DNA from: Stramonita haemastoma
Taxonomy: Eukaryota; Mollusca; Gastropoda; Neogastropoda; Muricidae
Assembly (NCBI GenBank): GCA_030674155.1
Contig: CM060342.1
Location: 21,775,345 to 21,839,344 of the forward strand
Direction: 5' to 3'
Length of the DNA stretch: 64,000 nucleotides
Below, piece after piece: positions 54,866 through 64,000 of the stretch (position 1 is its first letter; every line of letters starts with the position of its first letter). Under the pieces are notes generated by a model. It did no database searches. It was not told the DNA's origin and saw only the letters and a program-made list of their open reading frames with translations. The translations under genes and the position numbers were made by a program.

Positions 54866-55125
54866 AAACACACACAACACACACATACAACACACACACA
54901 CACACACACCACATGCATACACAAACATCTACACAAAACCCACACACATGCGGGTTCACACACACATACACACACACCCACAAAAGCACACACAACATAC
55001 ACAAACACACACACACAGACACACACACAAACACACAAACGCACACACGCATGCACGCACATCCACACAGAACCCTCTCTCTCATACACACACAGACGCA
55101 CACGCACACACACACACACACACCC
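54866..55125. repeat. Imperfect (CA)n microsatellite
   Basis: CA-rich sequence with many ACAA, GCAC and CCCA interruptions. Confidence 0.9.
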
Positions 55126-55234
55126 TAACTGGAAACTATAAAACTTTTCACTGCAGTAAAATCATGGAAAGATAACCACAGGTAGATCACCACATAAACT
55201 GCTTTACAATACTGTTAAAAAAAAAGTATCATTT

Positions 55235-55395
55235 TTCTATAGAAAAAAGTCACTCTGATAGGGAAACATAATTATACAGTTGCAGACAGGAAGAAAAAAA
55301 ATGGGTAGGCCCTGCACTTGTGGCGATGTGCTCTCCCTGGGGAGGGCAGCCCGAATTTCATGCAGAGGAATCTGCTGTGACATATAGTGGTACCA
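55235..55395 (+). repeat. SINE family B, 3' part
   Basis: 'aaaaaagtcactctgatagg', 'tacagttgcagacaggaa', 'tgcacttgtggcgatgtgct' and 'gcagcccgaatttcatgcag' are diagnostic. The head is missing. Confidence 0.85.
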
Positions 55396-55770
55396 ATTCT
55401 TTTTTTAAATGCATTTTAAACAAGGGGAGAGGAAGGTTAAAATAACTGTTAGACCTACAGGGCTTACTTCGACCATAATTTTTGTCTTAGCTGATCCTGA
55501 AAGCCCCTGATCTAATGTTTATTTTGAATCTAAACATTTGGTTGAAAATTCATCACAAAGTATTTCCTGGATGCTAGGATGATAAGATATTTTCTAAATG
55601 ATCTATTCAAGTTACAAAAAAAATAAAACGAAGAAAACCATTATAATGATTTTAAAAAATGACCCCCATTTTAAGCCATGTACTACAAAGAATGATCGTC
55701 TCTCTCAAACACGTGTCATTTAAAATACAAATCAGGAAACAAAACTTCAAATCACGACCATCATTAATCA
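55396..55770. other. AT-rich sequence, no gene seen
   Basis: No convincing exon is seen. Confidence 0.4.
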
Positions 55771-55799
55771 GATCAGGGGAGGTCCTCTGTGTGCAATGG

Positions 55800-55945
55800 T
55801 ATGGCGAATTCTTCTGCAAGGGCGGTGATATCTTCTGCAGCGATGTCTTTTGCGGCGACTGCGATGTCTTCTGCGGCGACGGGCGAAGTCTTGTGCGGCG
55901 AAGTCTTCTGCAGCGACGGCGAAGTCCTGGATGGATGGTGTTCTC
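55800..55945 (-). repeat. 15-base GAAGAC(T/A)TCGCCGC minisatellite
   Basis: About nine units of 12 to 18 bases read on the - strand as GCAGAAGACTTCGCCGC variants. The + strand equivalent is GCGGCGAAGTCTTCTGC. A - strand frame encodes AAEDIAVAAKDIAAEDI-like peptide with a frameshift. I prefer a minisatellite to an exon. Confidence 0.6.
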
Positions 55946-56149
55946 ACCTTCCTGCCAGAACACACGTCACAATCGTCAGTATGGTCATTCACTATATCTG
56001 TGTTTTATTTTTGTTATTCTTCCGCTAGAGCTCCGAGGTTTATCAGAGATTGAGATTTTGCGTAAGCGACCGTTTTACATGTCTTTGTGCATGTCTTTGT
56101 GCCGATGGAAATGTTAGAAAATTAAAGTTTGGGAATTGGTTGTTTAGGC

Positions 56150-56278
56150 GCGTGATATTAGGCCATCGTGTGCTGGTGGGAACAGATGACAAGATTTACA
56201 AAACTGCATACACACGGGGACTGGATGTAAAAAGCACGAGTGGTTATTCTATTATCCTTGATAGAAAAGAACAAATAG
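56150..56278 (+). repeat. SINE family A, 3' fragment
   Basis: 'ggccatcgtgtgctggtggg', 'catacacacggggactggat' and 'ttattctattatccttgat' are the family A tail. Confidence 0.8.
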
Positions 56279-57335
56279 ATAAAAATACTGATTTGCGCTA
56301 TTTTATGTTCCCTTGTTGGCTATTGTCAGCTACACTAACTCCTTAACCATAAGCTTCAAACTTTTTTCGTTCTTCTAGAAACTGACTTCTTGCAGCTCAT
56401 CCTACGCTGCAGCCTAGGCACTGCTGAAAGTGGTATCATAAACCAAATCATGCACTGCATTGCACTGCACACACAAACCTGACGTCCTGTGATTTTTTTC
56501 TTACCTTTCATCACACACTGATGGCTCTTGTTGACTGACAGTGTTAAAGGTCAAGCCAAAGTCTCTTGTTTGCTAATGTAAAAAAAGAAAGAAAGAAAAA
56601 TAAGTTTTCAGGATTATGCTTTTGGTTTATTTCTCAAAGCACACAGATGTCGTGTTTGTTAAGTCATTTATTTATTTACTACTATTTCTTATATTGTATG
56701 ATATTACCAGCTGCAAGGAGTTAGAATGCCATATGTCACTGTCAGATTGTTACATTGTATTACCAGCTGGAGAGCAGTTACAATACCATATGTCACTGTC
56801 AGATTGTTAACTACACTCTGGATGAGGAATTTGCGTGTATGACTTTTCGAGTACTTCACCATAAAGGCAACCATACTCCAACTTCAGAGGATTTTTCTCC
56901 CTGAGAGTGCAGGATTCTTCGCCTCGAGCGTGTTCGGCTGAAGACAAATCTCGACACCATTTAAAATGTAACACCAGTGTCAGTCTAGACCTTGGCCCCT
57001 AGCTTGTATCACTAATTGACAAAGCTTTGGCCTGGGCCAGAAAAAGGAATCAATGAATTTGATGTTACCTCGTCACGTCCTGGTAACTGACATGTGGTGC
57101 CGGATGAGCGTGTCTGATCTTTGGCACTTGATTCCAGTCCTGGAGCTCCTGAAAGCGGTTAAGAACTTGTAAGTGACAGGGGAAATGTTCACAGTTCTAC
57201 TAGCTTAAATCCGATTTCATCCTATCACTCAAACAATAGATTAACATGATTTCAATATGGCTTTATCAGCTGAAAAAGACGTGGCTCATTATTTCCTATT
57301 TAGATTTACTAGCTCAAATCTAAGAGGATTTAACC
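56279..57335. other. Unique sequence with small repeats, no gene seen
   Basis: A 50-base direct repeat ('ccatatgtcactgtcagatt') lies at about 56730-56805, and a weak reverse SINE C trace near 56860-56895. Bases 57100-57170 carry the 'cttgattccag...ctcctgaaagc' signature of the neighbouring tandem family. Confidence 0.45.
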
Positions 57336-57339
57336 TCGT

Positions 57340-59940
57340 CAATTTGGGGGAAAACCTTCATGAAGTCCTTTTTAAAGACGTATATTTCAGATTCACTCCA
57401 TTTGTTTGAACTGGAAATAACACTTTGAAAACAAAAATTCATATTCACTCAAAGATAGATTTTATCTGTAGCTTTCAGAGCAGAACGACAACAAAGAGTT
57501 TAACACACCTTTCTTTTTACCCATAGCATTACCCCTCTTCCACAAAGGACCCCAGTATATGATGGTGGCCACTGCACACGGGGTCCACGGTTCCAGTCCC
57601 ACAGCCCCTGAAAGCAAGGTAGTCCCAATCAGTACCACTGAAAATTCTGCTGGTTTTCTTGGACAAACATGACAGACTCCTGACCAAGTTACTTAAAAAG
57701 AGACTGAATTAAGAAACATATTATTTCCAAAGTGTACCATAAGGCCCAGTTTTTTAATTTATTTATTCGTTTATTCATTTACTTATTTATTCATTTTTAT
57801 TCTTTTGTATAGAGGATTGCTCATAATTACATTAAAAGTTCAAATTTAATTGTTTCAATATTTCAAAACAAATTCGAAACTAGTTCATAATTTTACATAT
57901 CATATTTTTCAAAATTATTTGAAAGCAGTCTTTTTTTTAAGTTGATGAATCAATTTGCAAAATGTTTAACAAACAAAGAAAAAAGTGAAATGAACTTGAT
58001 TTATATAATGTTTTTTTTTTTTCAACAATGAGGGGTACCAGGCAATTTATTAAAAAACAAAACCGCCTTTGGTTTTCAGAGCCCAATGACAACAAAGAGT
58101 TTAACATACCTGTCTTTAAACAATAGCATTACCACTCTTCCACAGAGGACCCCAGTTCATGATGGCGGCCACTGCACATGGGGTCCATGGTTCCAGTCCC
58201 ACAGCCCCTGAAAGCAAGGCAGTCCCAATCAGTACCACTGAAAATTCTTGTTTTCTTGGACAAACATGGCAGACTCCTGACCAAGTTACTTAAAAAGAGA
58301 TTGGATTAAGGAATATATTATTTCCGAAGAGTAACATAATGCCCAATTACTTATTTATTTCTGTATTTATTTAATTGTTTATTTATCTGTTTCTTCTTTT
58401 ATATCGAGGATAGCTCATAATTACATAATGAGTTCAAGTTTAATTGATTTGATATTTTTTTAACAAGTCTGAAAGCAGTACATCATGTTATATTTCATTT
58501 TCAAAATTATTTCAAAGCAGGCTTTTTAAGTTGATGAATCAATTTGAAAAATGTTCACAAACACAGAACAAAAACTGAACTGATCTCGATTTACATAGTT
58601 TTGTTTATCTTTTTCATCAACAACGAGGATACGAGGCAATTTATTAAAAAAAAAACTGTCTTTGGTTTTCAGAGCCCAATGACAACAAAGAGTTTATCAT
58701 ACCTTCCTTTAAACCATAGCATTAACACTCTTCCACAAAGGACCCCAGTTCATCATGACTGCCACTGCACATGGGGTCCTTGGTTCCAGTCCCACAGCCC
58801 CTGAAAGCAAGGCAGTCCCAATCAGTACCACTGAAAATTCAGCTGGGTTTATTTTGGACAAACATGACAGACTCTTGACTAAGTTACTTAAAAAGTGACT
58901 GAATTAAGGATGATTATTTACAAACTGCGCTGTACTGCCCAGTTCAAATTTTAATGATTTGATATTTTTTCACAACCTCAAAGCCTGTACATATGTTACA
59001 AATATTCTTCAACATTTATTTGAAAGCAGTCTTTTTAAGTTGATGAATCAATTTGCAAAATGTTCACAAACACTGACAAAAAAGTTAAATGACCGATTTA
59101 CATAATTATGTTTATCTTTTTCATCAACAATGAGGGATACAGCCATTTAGTAGAAAAAAAAATTAAAAGACCTTTGGCTTTCACTAGTTTCAGAGCCAAT
59201 GACAACAAAGAGTTTATCATACCTGTCTTTAAACCATAGTATTACCACTCTTCCACAAAGGACCCCAGTTCATCATAGCGGCCACTGCACACGGGTCCAT
59301 GGTTCCAGTCCCACAGCCCCTGAAAGCAAGGCAGTCCCAATCAGTACCACTGAAAATTCTGGTTTTCTTGGACAAACATGACATTCACCTGACCATTTTA
59401 CTTAGGGAAAGATTGAATTAAGGATTATTATTTACGTGTGGCATACTGTCCAGTTACTTTATGAGTTCAAAATTTCATTGTTTCAATATTTCAAAACAAA
59501 CTCGAAACTTGTACATAATGTTATATTTCATTTTCAGAAGTATTTGAAGGCAGTCTTTTAAGTTGATGAATAAATTTGCAAAATGTTCACAAACACAGAA
59601 AAAAAGAGAAATGACCTCGATTTGCATAATTGTTTCATCTTTTTTCATCAACAATGAGGGATACCAGGCAACTTAGTAAAAAAAAAGGCCTTTAGCTTTC
59701 AGAGCCCAATGACAACAAAGAGTTTATCATACCTGTCTTTAAACCATAGTATTACCACTCTTCCACAAAGGACCCCAGTTCATCATAGCTGCCACTGCAC
59801 ACAGGGTCCTTGGTTCCAGTCCCACAGCCCCTGAAAGCAAGGGCAGTCCCAATCAGTACCACTGAAAACTCTGCTGGTTTTCTTGGACAAACATGACAGT
59901 CACCTGATCATGTCACTTTAGCCCATATATGCCCACTGTT
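57340..59940 (+). repeat. Tandem repeat of 510-600 bp, five units
   Basis: The core 'caatgacaacaaagagttta', 'ccactcttccacaaaggacc', 'catgatggcggccactgcac', 'ggttccagtcccacagcccc' and 'tgaaagcaaggcagtcccaa' occurs at about 57476, 58077, 58669, 59191 and 59700. Units 1 and 2 contain a reverse SINE A tail ('ttttatatcgaggatagctc') which units 3 and 4 mostly lack. No conserved reading frame spans the units. Confidence 0.85.
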
Positions 59941-59984
59941 CCAATTTTGGGACGCTGTGTGTATCATTTCTTGATATATTTTTT

Positions 59985-60100
59985 TTAATATATTATTATT
60001 TCCATTAGTATTATTTCTTTTTATATCATTATTATTATCATTATCATTATTATTATTATTATATTATCATTATTATCATCATCATCATCATCATCATTAC
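59985..60100. repeat. (ATT)n/(ATC)n trinucleotide repeat
   Basis: Imperfect ATT units change to ATC units before 60098. Confidence 0.9.
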
Positions 60101-60149
60101 TTACAGTGCACGGTCTTGTTGAGGGATAATTCTCCAGCATGACATTGCA

Positions 60150-60900
60150 GGGTCAGAAGAGAATTCCTATGTGGTCCACGTGATACAGCCCCGTTGCTAT
60201 AGGGATGACTCCTATGTGGTATCACGTGATACAGCCCCATTGCTATAGCGATGACTCCCAGGTGATCCACATGATACAGCCCCATTGCTATAGCGACGAC
60301 TCCCATGTGATTCACATGATGACTAACCAGGCCAGAACCCGTGTCAAATAAAGGGTGGGATGGAAGAAACTGAAGGAAATGTTTGGAAAATGTGAGGGGA
60401 CGGCAGAGTCACACTCCCTCAGAACCACTGTCCCAAAGATGATGTCACACTCCCTCGTGACCACTGTGCCAAAGATGAAGTCACACTACCTCAAGACCAA
60501 TGTCCCAAAGATGAGGTAACTCTTCCTCACAATCACTGTCCCAAAGATGAGGTAACCTTCCTCATCACCAACATCTCCAAAGCCTTTGTAGGTGGCGTCA
60601 GTGTTTGAACACCAAGACATCACTGTCACTGAGATTGCTCTCCTTAGATCTCTTGCATTATTTTTTCCCTAGTTTGAAATTTGATTTGACTCATTTTTGT
60701 GGGCCAATTATTTTTTAAATAATTTATTTTCTACTACTATGCTAGTTTTTGGTTTTGTTCCATATTTTATCATGTTTGGCATAAAATTTTACAAGTTTTA
60801 TATTCTTTTATTTTAGCCTGTCCTATTCTATTCTATTTAATTCTATCTTTTAGCAAGGGATCCGAGATGCAATCAGAAATGTAGTGCTCAGTGATCGTTC
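60150..60900 (+). repeat. Dispersed repeat R2, copy 2, with two internal minisatellites
   Basis: It begins with about three 57-base units of 'cacgtgatacagccccgttg' type (60165-60320), passes through 'ccagaacccgtgtcaaataa', then four units of 'ccctcgtgaccactgt' and 'cccaaagatgaagtcacac' (60405-60560). It ends 'tagcaagggatccgagatgc'. The order of motifs matches 5.6-7.19 kb. Confidence 0.6.
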
Positions 60901-61420
60901 AAAGGCAACTGACAGTTCAGTTCAATGGCAAAGACATCGTCTGACAAAGAACTTTGCTGACAAAATCTGCATGGGCGGGACCCATGAGCAGAGAGAACTC
61001 GGTGAAAGCAGAATAGCCCCATTCTGAGAACTTTAGGGATAGCAGAATATCCCTATTCTGAAAACTTCAGGGATAGCAGAATATCCCCATTCTGAAATCT
61101 GAAGTCCAACATATTCCTGATCTGAAGTGCATGGAAACAAAGCCCTGTGAAGGCTTTGTTGAAACATTTCCTTCCTCCATTCCTACCCTCTACCTAACAC
61201 AGGCCCAACCCAGTTAAAAACCAATGTGGATCACGACATAGCATTTGTGGCCAGAAGGTACTGAGGTTGCTGGGAAGTTTCTGATAACAAAAAGAAAAAA
61301 AGTATAAAAAAAATATTACTGTAATTTAAGGAAGAGTAGGAGAAGGCGCGCACGCTAGCGCACGCGCTGCGTGCGTGCGTGTGTGTGTGTGTGTGTGCAT
61401 GCGCGCGTGCGTGTGTATGT
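60901..61420. other. Unique sequence with a 32-base tandem repeat and a TG/CG patch
   Basis: 'gggatagcagaatatcccc' type units repeat three times at about 61005-61105. A TG/CG-rich patch lies at 61345-61420. No exon is supported. Confidence 0.45.
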
Positions 61421-61744
61421 GATTAGTCTTTTATATCGAGAATAATGGAATAAGCACTCCTGTGCTTTTTTACATCAAGTCTGTGTGTATGCTGTTTGTA
61501 AATGGCATCTGTTCTCACCGGCACACGATGGCCTACTATTATGGAAAGTGGAACAGGATTTAACGTGTGTGGAAGATGTTCTGCGAGCGTTCGCACACAA
61601 GGCCTCGGTTTACAGTCTCATCCGAAAGACTTTTGGGGAGAGTGGAGTCAGGACTGATGTTAACTCGAGGAGAAAAATCTCCTCAGACCGGAAACGAACT
61701 CAAGTCGTCAAATTGCCAGCGTAATGTTCTGACCACTAGGCTAG
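61421..61744 (-). repeat. SINE family A, nearly full length
   Basis: 'ttttatatcgagaataatgg', 'ggcacacgatggcctactat', 'gtctcatccgaaagactttt' and a reverse head ending 'tgttctgaccactaggcta' are present. The B-box is mutated (GAAACGAACTCAAGTCGTC). Confidence 0.85.
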
Positions 61745-61904
61745 AGAGAGACAGAGACAGAGAAGAAGAAGAGAGAGTAGGTGAGTATGTGTGTGTGTGT
61801 GTGCGTGTGTGTGAGTAACGTGTGTGTGACTCACGTTCGCGTGTGTAAGTACGTATACATCGACACATGCAGAAAATTAAATATGCACGTTAAAAATCAC
61901 ATAA

Positions 61905-61943
61905 TGATGGCAATCCCAGAAGTCAAAATGTGGTGACCTAAAT

Positions 61944-61976
<33 letters not shown>

Positions 61977-62220
61977 AGAAGAAGGGCTGCATATGCACAC
62001 AGAATATCTGGCGCACACGATAAACCCGTTTCGCTTTTCGGAAGGGCAGGCCATTGTCTGCAAGTGGGAACAGATGAGATAAAATCTTTAAAATCCATGC
62101 ACACAAGTATGTGTGTAGACATCATCCCCGAAGTCGGAATGTAGATACCTTAATGGTGGGCAAAAACGGTCACATAGACAAAATTTCACCATTGATGCAC
62201 CTGGAGCTGAGAACCAAAAA
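61905..62220 (+). repeat. SINE A and SINE C fragments around a poly-G run
   Basis: A family C fragment (about 61912-61942), a 28-base poly-G (61947-61974), a family A fragment (about 61985-62110) and another family C body (62128-62215, 'cccgaagtcggaatgtagat') follow each other. Confidence 0.65.
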
Positions 62221-62421
62221 GCAAGATTGGTCAAAGGCCCTGCCAATTGTTCAAGCTTTCAAAGGAGGGGGGGGGGGGGGGGGGGGGGCTTGTATGTCAA
62301 CAGGCCTTCATAACCATGGTGTATGTAAGGAAATCTTATCACACATTTGTGCCTGCCCCCCCCCTCCCCTCCCTAAACCACATAGGCTTTGGTTACAATA
62401 CTACAAAACCAATCAGTAAAC

Positions 62422-62437
62422 CTGTGTGTGTGTGTGT

Positions 62438-62489
<52 letters not shown>

Positions 62490-62545
62490 CGTGCGTGCAT
62501 GCGTGTGTGTGTGCAGGTCGGGAGCATGCTTGCGCGCGAGCTCGT
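62422..62545. repeat. (TG)n/(CG)n microsatellite
   Basis: TG run passing into GCGTGCGTGC units. Confidence 0.95.
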
Positions 62546-63300
62546 GTGTGCATGTGCGCGTCTGAAATACTGTCATGTCAAACTACCCCCCTACATTTTG
62601 AAACTAAAAATCTATACAAGAAAGACTTCCACCATTGGTAGTCCCTAGCATATAGGCATACATAGAATGGAAAATATAACTAACCGTTGTATGGAATGAA
62701 ACAATCTGCGTGTAGATTATCACCTCCAGCTGATCTCGAACTTGTTGGATGAGGGAACAGAAAACCAACTGGCAATACAAACCAAGGCAATCTGAATCAA
62801 TTCATGAATTCGTGCTCACATTATAACCGGAATGGTCTTCTGCGCATGTCACGTCCAAGGGTGGGATAACTCTGCGGTCAATTGGCAGTCGGCAGCTAGT
62901 TCTAGGCCTATATTCGGTCAAAAAGCCACGAGCTTTAACAAACTGGAATTTTCCCAACAGGATACTTGCAAAATTGCGAGTACCTGTGCAGGCATTTGAT
63001 TTATACACATTTTTTTGAGAAATGCATCTCTTACATTTTTTTCTGTCAACCTTTGTATATGTTTTTTTCTGTTCGTTGGTAATACTTTCATTACTTGTCT
63101 GTTAGTTGCACACAGGAAAGTGGAGAGGGGGGGGGGGGGGGGGGTGGAGTAGAGGGGAAGGGGAGGGAGTTGTGCCTGACTCCCTTTCTAGAAAAATCCA
63201 GTTTACAGTAATCATTTTTTCTTTCATAATTTCAATGATCAGGAGAGATTACCAACTGGGCCTCTGTCATTTTATGCTGACCACAGAGCAAGCTTTAAGC
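62546..63300. other. Unique sequence with a poly-G tract, no gene seen
   Basis: A poly-G run lies at 63127-63144. I see no splice-bounded exon. Confidence 0.4.
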
Positions 63301-63304
63301 AGCT

Positions 63305-63690
63305 TATCTTGACTATTCCCTATGGATCGGTGGTCTAGATGTAACGTGCCTGCTAGAAAGCGAAAAATCTGGTTCCCGCCCAAACCTTTTCCCCCTTCCA
63401 TTAGACCATGAGTGGTGGTCTGGGTGCTAGTCTTTCGGATGAGACGATAAAACGAGGTCCCGTGTATTACACATTATAATTTAGCGCACGTAAGAGAACC
63501 CACGGCAACAAGGGAGATGTCCCTGGCAAAATTCTGTAGAAAAAAGTCACTTTGATAAGGAAACAAATACTGTTGCAGACAGGAAAAAAATCATGGGTGG
63601 CGCTGCACTTGTGGCAACGCACTCTTCCCGGGAAGAGCAGCCCGAATTGCATCTGCTGTGACATAATGTGGTATAAAATGAAATAAATAA
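63305..63690 (+). repeat. SINE family B, full length
   Basis: The head carries GGATCGGTGGTCTAGATG (A-box-like) and CTGGTTCCCGCCC (weak B-box). The body has 'tctttcggatgagacgataa', 'cgcacgtaagagaacccacg', 'ggcaaaattctgtagaaaaa', 'ggtggcgctgcacttgtggc' and 'agcagcccgaattgcatctg', ending in AAATAAATAAA. Confidence 0.85.
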
Positions 63691-63754
63691 AAGTCCTGAA
63701 AAACTAATGACCAGCTTATTTTCCTTAAGACTTATCTTCCATCAAATCTTGATT

Positions 63755-63880
63755 TTATTTTTTATACCACTTAATGTCACAGCAGATTTCTTTGCGTGAA
63801 ATTTGGGCTGCTGTCCCCAGGGAGAGAGAACGCATCGCCACAAGTGCACCCGATTTGCTGCGTCCTTTTACTAAAAACAA
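63755..63880 (-). repeat. SINE family B, 3' fragment, inverted relative to its neighbour
   Basis: 'ttaatgtcacagcagatttc', 'tttgcgtgaaatttgggctg' and 'cgcatcgccacaagtgcacc' are the reverse complement of the family B tail. With the element at 63305-63690 it makes a tail-to-tail pair about 65 bases apart. Confidence 0.8.
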
Positions 63881-64000
63881 AGTATCAGATTTAAAATTTC
63901 ACGTCTTCCGATGCAAGGTTTTGGGGTGTTGAACTTCTCTTACATATTTGGGGCATGCAAGTTTTCGGTAGGATTATTCATCTAAGGCAGTGCTTCGACT

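Noticed and set aside
57476..59870. Short frames starting MTTKSLSYL in several tandem units
   Set aside because: The frames differ in length and end between units, and no splice sites or conservation support them.

Overview
This window is eukaryotic nuclear DNA from an animal. It has spliced exons with GT/AG boundaries, very many (CA/TG)n, (GA)n and (GACA)n microsatellites, tRNA-derived SINEs, decayed non-LTR retrotransposon ends, small terminal-inverted-repeat elements and a large satellite. The combination suggests a marine invertebrate. I would guess a gastropod mollusc, because several SINE bodies resemble ones I associate with molluscs, but that is inference. There are no operons, rRNAs, functional tRNA genes or CRISPR arrays. 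A 100-base run of N (48901-49000) marks an assembly gap.

One gene can be read confidently: sedoheptulokinase (SHPK), a FGGY-family sugar kinase, on the + strand in five coding exons from 17554 to 23294. All four introns have canonical borders and matching phases. The last exon carries a one-base frameshift in a G run that separates the C-terminal GSGS motif from the rest, and the end of exon 4 is partly duplicated in intron 4. A second, unidentified small gene is proposed on the - strand between 11374 and 8060. It rests on an ATG exon with a good donor, a 36-base microexon, and a terminal exon whose stop lies 15 bases before an AATAAA.

Layout: 1-8 kb is AT-rich sequence with simple repeats, SINE relics and two minisatellites. 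8-11.4 kb holds the putative - strand gene, its introns swollen by microsatellites and a G-rich minisatellite. 11.85-14.64 kb is an old, diverged, inverted array related to the big satellite. 16.7-17.4 kb is a nested LINE insertion. 17.5-23.8 kb is SHPK with MITEs and SINEs in its introns and downstream of it. 24-33.4 kb is SINEs, microsatellites, a 28-bp minisatellite and LINE debris. 33.45-39.77 kb and 45.1-48.9 kb are arrays of a roughly 392-bp satellite, separated by a 5.3-kb block of extremely biased sequence (G-poor, then almost only A and C) that is probably a sequencing or consensus artefact. 49-53.2 kb is a second, diverged tandem family. 53.5-64 kb contains further microsatellites, a MITE, a 510-600-bp tandem family, a repeat related to 5.7-7.2 kb, and SINEs.

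SHPK acts alone here as a metabolic enzyme. Nothing in the window forms an obvious multi-gene system. The most informative material is the record of repeat birth, nesting and decay, and the signs of assembly failure inside the satellite.
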